The notes beneath the pieces are model-generated. The model did no database searches. It had not been told where the DNA came from and saw only the letters and a program-made list of their open reading frames with translations. A DNA stretch of 64,000 nucleotides, taken from positions 3,658,001 to 3,722,000 of the forward strand of contig NZ_LT607410.1 of NCBI RefSeq assembly GCF_900091515.1. Reading direction: 5' to 3'. The DNA comes from Micromonospora purpureochromogenes (lineage in GTDB: Bacteria > Actinomycetota > Actinomycetes > Mycobacteriales > Micromonosporaceae). The translations under genes and the position numbers were made by a program. Shown here piece by piece: positions 36,444-44,587 of this stretch; the stretch's first letter is position 1, and each line of letters opens with the position of its first letter.

Positions 36444-37217
36444 ATGCAGGCCCGGAGGGACCACACGCTGAAAGTGATCAAGGGGGCGAAGCCCGGGGTG
36501 CCGGGTCGGGCGTCGCGGCGCCGGGTCGTCCCGCGGCAGCTGCCCGCCTCGGTGGCGCCGATCGAGGACCTGCTGGAACGCCTCGACCGGGAGCCGGTTG
36601 AGGACCCGGCCGAGGTCGACGACCCGGCGGAGTTCGAGGACCCGGCCGCCGGGGACGACCCGGCGAGCGTGGACGGCCCGCCGCAGGGAGCCGGGGACGC
36701 CGGTGCCGCGAAGGCTGCCGGGGACGCGCCGGCGGGACGCCGGCTGCTGGTCGGCCTGCTCGTGGCCGTGCTCGCCGCGACGCTCGCCGCCGCCGGCACC
36801 ACCGGTCACCGGTGGTACGTCCACCAGGCGACGGACCAGGCCCGGCAGGAAGCCCTCGCCGCCGCGAAGCAGGCCAGCGTCAACTTCGTCTCGGTCAGCG
36901 CGACCAGCGTCGACCGGGACACCCAACGGATCACGGCCGGGGCCACCGGGGACTTCAAGGAGGAGTTCGTCCGGGGCCAGTCGCAGGTGCGTACCGCGGT
37001 GGTGGAGAACAGGGTCGACTCGCGCGGGTCGGTCCTGCGGGCCGGCCTCGTCTCCGGGGACCGCCGCCGCGCGGTGGTGCTGGTGGCCGTCGACGCCACC
37101 GTCAAGAACGTCAAGGCCCCGCAGGGCCGGCTGTCGCACTACCGCATCCAGCTGGACCTGGTGCGCGACCAGGATTCCGGCCGGTGGCTGGTGTCCCGCC
37201 TGCAGTTCGTCGGATGA
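36444..37217 (+). CDS. Mce-associated membrane protein 1
   Basis: The 257-residue protein has a charged N-terminal part containing Asp/Pro/Glu-rich repeats (DPAEVDDPAEFEDPA), one membrane helix at about 95-117 and an extracytoplasmic domain of the Mam/VirB8-like fold. Such proteins stabilise the Mce complex. ATG 36444 has AAGGAGG five bases upstream; GTG 36417, overlapping the mceF stop, is possible but lacks a site. Confidence 0.85.
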   Translation: MQARRDHTLKVIKGAKPGVPGRASRRRVVPRQLPASVAPIEDLLERLDREPVEDPAEVDDPAEFEDPAAGDDPASVDGPPQGAGDAGAAKAAGDAPAGRRLLVGLLVAVLAATLAAAGTTGHRWYVHQATDQARQEALAAAKQASVNFVSVSATSVDRDTQRITAGATGDFKEEFVRGQSQVRTAVVENRVDSRGSVLRAGLVSGDRRRAVVLVAVDATVKNVKAPQGRLSHYRIQLDLVRDQDSGRWLVSRLQFVG

Positions 37218-37231
37218 GAGAGGGAGCAACC

Positions 37232-37759
37232 GTGCGTACCCTGGTCGAATTTTCGCGGCGGCTGCGCGCCCGCCGGTGGCGCCCCGCCCGGCTCCGGCTC
37301 GTCCCGGCACTGGGCGTCGCGATCGCGCTGGCGGCCGCGGTCACCGGCCTCGCCTGGTGGGGCGACCACCGCGCCGAGCGGCGGGACACCGCCGTACGGC
37401 AGGCGCTGGCCACCGCGCCCGGCGCCGCCAAGGCGATCTTCTCCTACGACTACCGGTCCTTCGACGACAGCGTGGCCAACGGGCGCACCTTCGCCACCGG
37501 CCCGTTCGCCCAGGAGTACGCGGAGACCACCGCGGCGTTGAAGCAGACCGCCACCGCGCAGCAGGCGGTCGTGGCGGCCGAGGTGTCCTCGACGGGCGTG
37601 GTGACCGCGACCGCCGAGCGGGTCGAGTTGCTGGTGTACCTCAACCAGTACCGGCGCAACGTGAACACGGCCGGGGAGAAGGTCGACCAGAACCGCGTGG
37701 TGCTCACCCTGGTCCCGGTCGACGGCGAGTGGAAGGTCGCCCGGGCCACGGCCATCTGA
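37232..37759 (+). CDS. Mce-associated membrane protein 2
   Basis: The 175-residue protein has an N-terminal basic segment, one membrane helix at about 25-43 and a C-terminal soluble domain like that of the preceding gene (KAIFSYDYRSFDDSVANGR). It belongs to the Mam family found at the end of mce operons. GTG 37232 has GAGAGGGAG seven bases upstream; ATG 37214, overlapping the previous stop, is the alternative. Confidence 0.83.
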   Translation: MRTLVEFSRRLRARRWRPARLRLVPALGVAIALAAAVTGLAWWGDHRAERRDTAVRQALATAPGAAKAIFSYDYRSFDDSVANGRTFATGPFAQEYAETTAALKQTATAQQAVVAAEVSSTGVVTATAERVELLVYLNQYRRNVNTAGEKVDQNRVVLTLVPVDGEWKVARATAI

Positions 37760-37782
37760 GCCGGCGTCTCCTCGTGCCGGCG

Positions 37783-37800
37783 GCCCGGGCTCACCCGGGC
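37783..37800. terminator. Hairpin at the end of the mce operon
   Basis: GCCCGGG-CTCA-CCCGGGC is a perfect 7-bp stem 23 bases after the last mce gene. It is placed to stop transcription of the operon and of the convergent debranching-enzyme gene. Confidence 0.5.
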
Positions 37801-37841
37801 GTGGTCGCGACCCGCGCCGGCGGGGACGGCGGACCGGGCGG

Positions 37842-39992
37842 TCAACAGCGGTGGTGGCGGGCGGCCGTCGCCTGCACCGTCGGGCGGCGGACCACCGCCA
37901 GCCGATCGCCCCGTACCCGGATCGACGTGCGCCCGCCGCGCCGGCGGCGCACCGTGAGGTCGACGGTGGCCCGCCCCACCTGCACGCCCTCCAGCGTCAG
38001 GTCCGGCAGCCACTCCGGCAGGTGCGGGTCCACGAAGATCGTCCGCAGCGGTGCGGCCGGGCGCAGCGCCAGCAGCGCCTGGACCAGCGCGACCACCGAA
38101 CTGGCGGACCACGCCTGGGGCGAGCAGGAGTCGGGATAGACGCCGGGATGGGGATGGGCGTCGTCGCGGGGCAGGCCGCTGAGCACCTCGGGCAGGCGGT
38201 GCTCGTCGAAGAGCGCCGCCGCCGCGAACATCCCCTCGGCCAGCCGGTGCAGCTCCTCCCAGCAGCCGTACCGGGCCAGGCCGAGACCGATGGTGCCCGC
38301 CTCCACCGGCCACACGCTGCCCCGGTGGTAGCTGAACGGGTTGTACGCCGGATGCGCCGCCGACAGGGTCCGCACCCCCCAGCCGCTGAACATGTCGGGC
38401 GCCAGCAGCCGGCGGGCGACCAGGCCGGCGACCCGGGTCGGGACGATGCCGGTGGTCAGCAGGTGCCCGTCGTTGGAGTTGACCGACCGCACCTGCCGCC
38501 CGTCCGGGCCGAGCGCCATCGCGTAGCAGCCCTGATCGGGCATCCAGTAGGCCCGGTGGAAGCGGCGGCGCAACGCGCGGGCCCGGGCCACCAGCTTCGC
38601 GCCGAGGGCGGGCCGGCCCGTCGCGGCGAACACCACGGCGGCGTGCCGCAGCGCGGCGTACCAGTACGCCTGGAGTTCGCTGCTCGCGATCGGGTTCAAC
38701 ACCACCTGCCCGTGCTCGTCGACGACGGCGGTGTCCGAGTCCTTCCACCCCTGGTTCTTCAGGCCGGACCGGGCGCGGCAGTGGTACTCCAGGAAGCCGT
38801 CCCGGTCCAGGTCGCCGTACCGGTCGATCCAGCCCAGGGCGCGGTGCGCCGTCGGCAGGAGTTCCCGCACCGTGTCCAGGTCTCCCGTCCAGGCCAGGTA
38901 CTGCCCGAGGAAGACCAGGAAGTCCGGCGCCGTGGACCAGTCGCCGTGGTAGTGGGTGAACGGGTCGAGCCCGAGCACCGACACCGGGCCGAGGCGCGCC
39001 TCGTGCAGCGGTTTGCCCGGCTCCTCGTCGCGCCGGTCGTCGACGCGCTGCCCGACGTGCTGGGCGTTGAGCCGCAGGCTGTCCGCCAGCATCGTCGGCC
39101 CGGCCAGCAGCGCCTGCCACGACGCGGTCATCGTGTCCCGGCCAAAGATCTCCTGGTAGATCGGCAGTCCGGCCATCGGCGCGGTCGGCCCGGCCGGTTC
39201 ACCGAGCGGCAGCACGGTCAGGTCGTCGACCGCGCACCGCCAGGCCGCCGTGACGTCGAAGTTGCTGCTGCTCAGCCGGGCGAACTCGCGGGCGAGGCGG
39301 GCGCCGGCGGCCGTGGCGGCGTCGGTGGGGCCGGTGAACGTCGGCGGCGGCGCGACCAGGCGCTCGCCGTCGAAGACCGGCTCGACGGCCAGCTCCACCC
39401 GGCTGCTGCCACCCGGCGGCACCGTGACCTCGACGGCGAGCGCGCCGTCGACGTACCGGACGGGGGCGTCGGCGCGTACCCGGATCGCCACCGCCCGGTC
39501 CAGGTCGTCGCGCAGGTAGGTCAGGCGCAGTTCTCGCTCCGCCGGGTCCCACGCCCGGTCGACGTCGCCGAACTGCCGGCGACGTCCCGCCTCGGCCTCG
39601 CTGGTGTCCGCGAAGTCGGCGGCGAGGTGGATCCGCACCGGCAGGGTGAGCGGCCGGGCGGCGTAGCTGACCACGGTCAGCCGGGTGCGCAGCCCGTCGC
39701 CGACGAAGCGTTCCGTCAGCAGGTACACCGCCTGCGAGGGCAGCGCCTCGCCGTCGCCGAGTTCGGCGTAGGACAGCTGCGCGTGACCCCGCACGTTCGC
39801 GGTGCTGAACGCGACCGGTTCCCGGCCGTCCACCGTGAGCCGCTCGGCGCTGAGCACCCGGGTGTTGCGCGCGAAGAAGCCCTGCGGCTCGGCGCCGGTG
39901 ATCCGGCCGCGCACGTCGGTGACCAGCGTGCTCCACCCGCTCGCCACGTACAGCAGGTCGGGGCGGACGCGCAGGTTCCGGACCCGGCTCAT
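37842..39992 (-). CDS. Glycogen-debranching-type amylo-alpha-1,6-glucosidase
   Basis: The 716-residue protein has an N-terminal beta domain (glycogen-debranching N-terminal type, RPDLLYVASGWSTLVTDVRG and EPQGFFARNTRVLS) and a C-terminal (alpha/alpha)6 barrel with IFGRDTMTASWQALL, LEYHCRARSGLKNQGWKDS and NPFSYHRGSVWPVEAG. These features fit the archaeal/bacterial GDE family. It acts in the cytosol on branched alpha-glucans; other oligosaccharides are possible. ATG 39992 begins the conserved region. It converges on the mce operon. Confidence 0.87.
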   Translation of the reverse strand: MSRVRNLRVRPDLLYVASGWSTLVTDVRGRITGAEPQGFFARNTRVLSAERLTVDGREPVAFSTANVRGHAQLSYAELGDGEALPSQAVYLLTERFVGDGLRTRLTVVSYAARPLTLPVRIHLAADFADTSEAEAGRRRQFGDVDRAWDPAERELRLTYLRDDLDRAVAIRVRADAPVRYVDGALAVEVTVPPGGSSRVELAVEPVFDGERLVAPPPTFTGPTDAATAAGARLAREFARLSSSNFDVTAAWRCAVDDLTVLPLGEPAGPTAPMAGLPIYQEIFGRDTMTASWQALLAGPTMLADSLRLNAQHVGQRVDDRRDEEPGKPLHEARLGPVSVLGLDPFTHYHGDWSTAPDFLVFLGQYLAWTGDLDTVRELLPTAHRALGWIDRYGDLDRDGFLEYHCRARSGLKNQGWKDSDTAVVDEHGQVVLNPIASSELQAYWYAALRHAAVVFAATGRPALGAKLVARARALRRRFHRAYWMPDQGCYAMALGPDGRQVRSVNSNDGHLLTTGIVPTRVAGLVARRLLAPDMFSGWGVRTLSAAHPAYNPFSYHRGSVWPVEAGTIGLGLARYGCWEELHRLAEGMFAAAALFDEHRLPEVLSGLPRDDAHPHPGVYPDSCSPQAWSASSVVALVQALLALRPAAPLRTIFVDPHLPEWLPDLTLEGVQVGRATVDLTVRRRRGGRTSIRVRGDRLAVVRRPTVQATAARHHRC

Positions 39993-40447
39993 CGGCCGCG
40001 CGGCAGCAGATGGCGCGGGCCGGATCGGACGCGGCGACCAGGCAACGCCTGCGCCAGCGCCATCGGTCCCACCTACCCCCCTGATCCGCGGTCGCGACCC
40101 CGGCCAGCCGGAGTCGCGCGGGCCTGGCTACCCGCTCCCACCGCCCGTACACCCGCCGCTTCCCAGGGCCCTTTTCGGAGAAAGAGTGGCTATTCCGGCT
40201 TCCAAGGCCACTCTTTCTCTGAAAGCGCACCCGGGCGCGCCCGGCGCTCGGCGGGGCGGGCCTGTGGTGGGTTGGGGGGTGGCGGCCGGGTCACCGGGGG
40301 CGGCGCCACTGGGCGGCGGCGAGCGGCACCAGCAGCAGCGGCACCGCTGCCGCACCTCGACCGGGCAGCGGCCGGGCGGGTGAGGTTTCGGCCCGACGGC
40401 GGCGGGAAGCCGTCGCCGGACAGATCCGCCACCGACGGGAGACGGCC
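39993..40447. other. Intergenic region with REP-like palindrome
   Basis: I find no convincing gene in this 455-base gap between the divergent debranching-enzyme gene and a small open frame. The one clear feature is the long inverted repeat at 40173-40224. Confidence 0.5.
40173..40224. repeat. Imperfect long palindrome, REP-like
   Basis: Arms of 19 bases at 40173-40191 and 40206-40224 match at 17 of 19 positions around a 14-base loop. The core is AGAAAGAGTGGC on one side and GCCACTCTTTCT on the other. Its base composition is much more A/T-rich than the surroundings. No T-tract follows, and it sits in front of a gene rather than behind one, so a terminator is less likely than a repetitive palindromic element or operator. 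Confidence 0.7.
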
Positions 40448-40684
40448 GTGGGGTACCACGTGCGGCAAGGAAAGCAGCCGGTCGATCCGGAGCACGCCGA
40501 GGACGAGGCCGGCCAGGCCCGCCTCGTCCAGGTGGAAGCGGACACCGAGGTCCCGGCCCCGGACGACACCGACGTACGCCCCGACCTGGTCACCGAGGAC
40601 GACGGATCGGGCGTCGCCGGTGGCTCGTCCGGCGGCAGCGCCGGCGGCTCCAGCATGCCCGGGCACCCGGACGCCACCCGCTGA
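40448..40684 (+). CDS. Small acidic protein of unknown function
   Basis: This is a possible 78-residue acidic protein. Its N-terminal two thirds are rich in Asp and Glu (PEHAEDEAGQARLVQVEADT) and a Gly/Ser linker lies near the end. GTG 40448 has GGGAG six bases upstream. No signal peptide or known domain is visible. The frame has good third-position G/C bias, but a chance open frame cannot be excluded. Confidence 0.45.
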   Translation: MGYHVRQGKQPVDPEHAEDEAGQARLVQVEADTEVPAPDDTDVRPDLVTEDDGSGVAGGSSGGSAGGSSMPGHPDATR

Positions 40685-40855
40685 CCCGTCCACCGGTTGA
40701 CAGCGGTGCTCCGACTGATGCGCTGCGCCGGTGACGTGTGCGCGTGTGTCGTGGAGGTCAACGCGTCGCTCGCCCACCCGGCGAGGATCCACAACAGCCA
40801 CCGGACACCCGGTGAACGTCAGTGGGCACCGCACTAGGGGACGGTGATGAACCGG

Positions 40856-40865
40856 TGGTTAACCA
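40856..40865. promoter_or_regulatory. Palindrome TGGTTAACCA upstream of the CSLREA gene
   Basis: This perfect 10-bp palindrome is flanked by CCGG on the left and GCCGG on the right, about 75 bases before the CSLREA protein start. It is a candidate operator; no regulator is adjacent. Confidence 0.35.
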
Positions 40866-40940
40866 GCCGGATGGGATGCTTCACACCCTTTGGGCGTCTT
40901 CGCTCGTTTAGCGGGCTTACCCGGCGGTAGCTATGTGCAC

Positions 40941-41999
40941 ATGAAGAACCTGATGAATGCGCCGCGGTTGGCCGCGGGCGCGCTGACCCTGTCGTTGACC
41001 GTCGTCGCCGTCCCCGGTGCCCCCGCTCGGGGCAGTGCGGTAACCCCGCCGCCGGGAACGTTCGAAGTGGACAGCACCTCCGACGCTCCCGATCGGGCGC
41101 CCGGGGACGGGCGGTGCCGCACCGCCGACGGCGCCTGCACGCTGCGCGCTGCGGTGATGGAGGCCAACGCACAGTCGAACTCGACCATCGTGGTCCCCGC
41201 CGGGCGGTACACCCTGCGCATCCCGCCGCTGGCCGGCCGCGCCCTCACCGACTACACCCTCGCCGACACCGCGCACGGCAACCTGAAAATCTTCAAGCCG
41301 ACGACCATCGTGGGCGCCGGCCGGGACCGTACGGTGATCGACGGCGGTCGGCTCGACCGGGTCTTCACCGTCCTGCGACCGGCCACCATCTCGGACGTCA
41401 CCATCACCGGCGGCGTGTCGGCCCCGGTCGCCTCGGTTTACCACTACTACGGCGGGGGCGCCGCGCTGAACGCCTCCGACCTCACGATGGAGCGGGTCCG
41501 GCTCACCGGTAACAGCGCCCGCTTCGGCGGCGCGGTCCAGAGCATCCCGTTCACGTCGTTCACCCTGCGCGACAGCCTGGTCGACGACAACGAGGCGGGT
41601 GAGGCCGGCGGGCTGCGGTTCGACTCGGTCGGTCTGGTCGAGCGGTCGACGATCACCCGCAACAGGGTCAGCAATCCGCACGATCCGACCCGTCCGGGGG
41701 AACTGGCCGGGCTGGGCGGTGGCATTGACGTCCGTGGCGTACGTACCGTCACCGTGGTCGACTCCGAGGTGGCCGAGAACTACGCCGAGGACGGCGGGGG
41801 TGGTATCAACATCACCCTGGCCTACCTGCCGGGGAGCACCGAGGACCGGTCCGGACCCGGCGCGGTGGAGCTGAAGGGTTCCGTGATCAGCGGAAACACC
41901 AGCCGGAGTGGTCCCGGCAACTGCCGGGCCGTCCGGGCGCGCATTGTCGACCTCGGCGGCAACACGGACTCCGACGGCAGCTGCGCGACCACCCGGTAG
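40941..41999 (+). CDS. Secreted CSLREA / right-handed beta-helix protein
   Basis: The 352-residue exported protein begins with a signal peptide ending near PGAPARGSA. A CSLREA-type segment (about 37-70) reads FEVDSTSDAP...CTLRAAVMEAN. The rest forms a parallel beta-helix of pectin-lyase type, with repeating strands such as DVTITGGVS, RVRLTGNSARFGGAV and STITRN, ending in a GNTDSDGSC motif typical of this group. It is probably cell-surface or secreted; no catalytic residues are evident. ATG 40941 starts the signal peptide. Confidence 0.82.
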   Translation: MKNLMNAPRLAAGALTLSLTVVAVPGAPARGSAVTPPPGTFEVDSTSDAPDRAPGDGRCRTADGACTLRAAVMEANAQSNSTIVVPAGRYTLRIPPLAGRALTDYTLADTAHGNLKIFKPTTIVGAGRDRTVIDGGRLDRVFTVLRPATISDVTITGGVSAPVASVYHYYGGGAALNASDLTMERVRLTGNSARFGGAVQSIPFTSFTLRDSLVDDNEAGEAGGLRFDSVGLVERSTITRNRVSNPHDPTRPGELAGLGGGIDVRGVRTVTVVDSEVAENYAEDGGGGINITLAYLPGSTEDRSGPGAVELKGSVISGNTSRSGPGNCRAVRARIVDLGGNTDSDGSCATTR

Positions 42000-42044
42000 C
42001 CCACCGGGCGGCGCCGCGCGGGTCACCGCAGCGGCACCGACGAA

Positions 42045-42089
42045 AGGCCCCGCCCGCGGTCGGTGGTGAAGCGACCCGGAGCGGGGCCT
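42045..42089. terminator. Hairpin after the CSLREA gene
   Basis: AGGCCCCGC (42045-42053) and GCGGGGCCT (42081-42089) form a 9-bp stem with a 27-base loop, about 45 bases after the stop. It lies between converging genes and may end both. Confidence 0.45.
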
Positions 42090-42243
42090 CGCTGCCTGAC
42101 CTGCCGGTCCGGATCCAACCGACCGGCCTACGGCGACAGTTCTGCCCGAGGGCACCCTGGACCATCGGGTGAAGCCACGAGCGTTTCCGGTGCTCGATTC
42201 GGTCGAGCCGCACGTCCGGGAGGGGAGCGGGGCGGGGCAGGGG

Positions 42244-42891
42244 TCAGCCGCAGCCGCGGATCCAGGTCCACCCGACGAACCAGTGCCGGGCCGTGACGCG
42301 CAGTTCGCACGCGGCGGTGCCGTCACCGGTCAGCGTCACGCCCAGGTCGTGGTTGTTGTGGTACCACGTGCCGGTCACGTCGAAGACACCCCGGTAACCG
42401 AACTCGGCGTGCTGCTCCAGGCGTGCCATGGAGCACGGCCGATCGCAGCCGTCGGCCTGCGACGACTGCGCCAGGTGCCAGCCACCACCCCACGGCTCGC
42501 GGTTCCAGTCGGTGTCCACCCCGGTGTCCACCTGGCTGATCCGGCCGTCGGCCGTGCGCCAATCGTGCCTGGCGTAGAGGGCGTTCATCAGGATGCCGCA
42601 GCAGTCGTACATCTCCGACCACACCCGCAGCCGACGGTCGCCGTTCCTCCCCCGCGACGACGGCACGGGAAGGAACCGGACCGCGCCGGACCGCACGACG
42701 CAGTTCTCGTCCACGGTGATCGACTGCTGCGTGATCAGTCCGTCCGGAGGGGCCGGCAGCGCCGCGCCGAGGCGGACGTCGGTACAGACCCTGCCCGCGG
42801 GGCGCCCGGGTGCGGCCGCCGCCGGAGTGCCGGTCACGGCGACCGCGATTCCTGCCAGGACGATGGCCACCAGGGCCGTCGGCTTCCGCAT
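42244..42891 (-). CDS. Secreted Cys-containing protein of unknown function
   Basis: The 215-residue protein has a signal peptide (cleavage near TPAAAAPG) and about eight cysteines in the mature part, including MYDCCGILM and DGCDRPCSM, suggesting disulfide bonds outside the cell. The region EPWGGGWHLAQSS and the C-terminal WFVGWTWIRGCG are aromatic-rich. I do not recognise the family. ATG 42891 has GGAGG upstream. Confidence 0.72.
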   Translation of the reverse strand: MRKPTALVAIVLAGIAVAVTGTPAAAAPGRPAGRVCTDVRLGAALPAPPDGLITQQSITVDENCVVRSGAVRFLPVPSSRGRNGDRRLRVWSEMYDCCGILMNALYARHDWRTADGRISQVDTGVDTDWNREPWGGGWHLAQSSQADGCDRPCSMARLEQHAEFGYRGVFDVTGTWYHNNHDLGVTLTGDGTAACELRVTARHWFVGWTWIRGCG

Positions 42892-43200
42892 GTGTTGTTC
42901 CCTCCGTGTCCCAGGACCGGACGGGTGAACGGTAGCCATCAAATGTGGCCACAAAAGTCCTCTAAGGACAGAGGTGGGCCACCTCACGGTGCCCACGTGG
43001 ACCGGGGTGCCGCGGGGCAGGGTCCCGCCGTCGGCTCTTGATCCCGCCTGGCGGTTCCGGGCACAGCGAGGCGATCGGCCGGAGCCGACATCCGAGCTCC
43101 ATCTTTCGGGTGACCTTCTACATGGATATGCTCCGATGCCTCGATGTCTCACGCCGCCCACCGGTGCCAGGGGTGCGGTGGCTGGCCGGGTGGAGGACGC
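42892..43200. other. Divergent intergenic region with two GTGGCCAC-type palindromes
   Basis: This 309-base gap separates two divergent genes for secreted proteins and contains no gene that I can see. It has a perfect palindrome TGTGGCCACA (42944-42953) in an A-rich patch and a related inverted repeat GAGGTGG-G-CCACCTC (42969-42983). A TATGCT hexamer at 43127-43132 could be the -10 of the PI-PLC gene, but no good -35 accompanies it. The palindromes are candidate operators for either gene. Confidence 0.45.
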
Positions 43201-44529
43201 ATGCGCAGGGCACTGGCTGGTCTGCTGGTGGGAGTCGTCGGCGCCGTCGGGCTGAACGGGGTGCCCGGGGTGGCCTCGGCGGCGTCGGACGCCCCGCACA
43301 TCGCCGGGCCGTTGACGATCCAGAGCGTGCCGAACGGGCGCATGGTCGACGTCGACGGCGGCGAGATGCGGGACGGCCGGAAGATCCAGGAGTGGACGTA
43401 CAACGGCTCCGGTGCCCAGCATTGGCGCCTGCGCCGGGCCGGCAGCCATCACCAGATCGAAGCCGTCACCGACCCGGCGTTCTGCCTCGGCCGGGAGCAC
43501 GACGGCGACCTGGCTCGGGTCGTCCTGCGCCACTGCGCCGACGGGCTGACCGACTGGGCCTTCCAGGCGCTGGGCGGCGAGCGCTACCGGATCACGAACC
43601 CGGCCGGAGATCTGCACCTGCACGTGTGGAACGAGACGCCGACGAACGGGCGGGAACTGGTGGTGAGCGCCAATGGTGAGGCCGGCGCGCAGTGGTACCT
43701 CACCGACCTGGCGGTGCCGCCCCGCGCGATGCCCGCCGACCCCCGCCTGGACCAGCTGAGCTTCCTCGTGGCGCACAACGCGATGGCCAACACCGACGAG
43801 GGGTTCTGGGGGCGCTTCCCGAACCAGTCGTACCGGCTGCGCGACCAGCTCAACCACGGCATCCGTGGGCTGCAACTGGACGTGCACGCCTACCGCGGCG
43901 ACGTGCGGATGTGCCACGGGACGTGCTGGGGCAACGAGCGGACGCTGAGCGACGGACTGCGGGATGTGGTGGGCTTCCTCGACGGCAACCGGGACGCGGT
44001 GGTCACCGTCTTCCTCGAGGACTACACCAGCGTGGACGAGCTGCGCTCAGCCGTCGAGCGGGTGCCCGGCCTGCCGGGCCTGCTCCTTCATCCGGACCGG
44101 TCCGGCGTCCGCGACCACGGCTGGCCGCGCCTGTCCGACCTGGTGTCGAGCAACCGCCGACTGCTCATCTTCTCCCAGCGCCCGGGGCGGGCCGGCTTCG
44201 GTGTGATGTATGACCGGGACTGGACCGCCGAGAACTACTGGTCCCTGGAGGGTGGCGGCGCGCTGGACTGCTACAGCCGGTGGGACGAGGTCCCGCTGCC
44301 GAAGGAGGAACCGGGATTCCGGCGGTTGCACGTGATGAACCACTACCGCAACATCCCGACCGAGTGGGCGGCCACCGCCGACAACGGCGCGAAGCTGTCG
44401 GACCGGGTGCGGCACATCTGTGGCCCATCGGCGCGGCGCAAGCCCAACTACGTCGCGGTGGACTTCTACCAGAAGCCCGAGGGTGGAGCGACCTGGGACC
44501 TGATCCGGGAGCTCAACACGTACTGGTGA
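43201..44529 (+). CDS. Secreted ricin-lectin / PI-PLC X-domain protein
   Basis: The 442-residue exported protein has a signal peptide ending near VASAAS and a ricin-type beta-trefoil at about 40-170 (LTIQSVPNGRMVDVDGG, TDPAFCLGREHDGD, RYRITNPAGDLHLHVWN). A C-terminal phosphatidylinositol-specific phospholipase C X-like domain follows. The two catalytic histidines are His192 (FLVAHNAM) and His239 (MCHGTCWG). It may cleave phosphoinositides or a related phosphodiester, with the lectin domain targeting it to a glycan; the substrate is not proven. ATG 43201 has GGAGG upstream. Confidence 0.87.
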   Translation: MRRALAGLLVGVVGAVGLNGVPGVASAASDAPHIAGPLTIQSVPNGRMVDVDGGEMRDGRKIQEWTYNGSGAQHWRLRRAGSHHQIEAVTDPAFCLGREHDGDLARVVLRHCADGLTDWAFQALGGERYRITNPAGDLHLHVWNETPTNGRELVVSANGEAGAQWYLTDLAVPPRAMPADPRLDQLSFLVAHNAMANTDEGFWGRFPNQSYRLRDQLNHGIRGLQLDVHAYRGDVRMCHGTCWGNERTLSDGLRDVVGFLDGNRDAVVTVFLEDYTSVDELRSAVERVPGLPGLLLHPDRSGVRDHGWPRLSDLVSSNRRLLIFSQRPGRAGFGVMYDRDWTAENYWSLEGGGALDCYSRWDEVPLPKEEPGFRRLHVMNHYRNIPTEWAATADNGAKLSDRVRHICGPSARRKPNYVAVDFYQKPEGGATWDLIRELNTYW

Positions 44530-44587
44530 GCAACGAGGCACGCAGCCCGGCGATCGGGCCCCGGGTGCAGATCTGCGCCGTGACGAG

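Noticed and set aside
40190..40834. Minus-strand frame over the small acidic gene as the real coding strand
   Set aside because: It would run through the REP-like palindrome and lacks motifs and a ribosome-binding site; the plus-strand frame has a better start.
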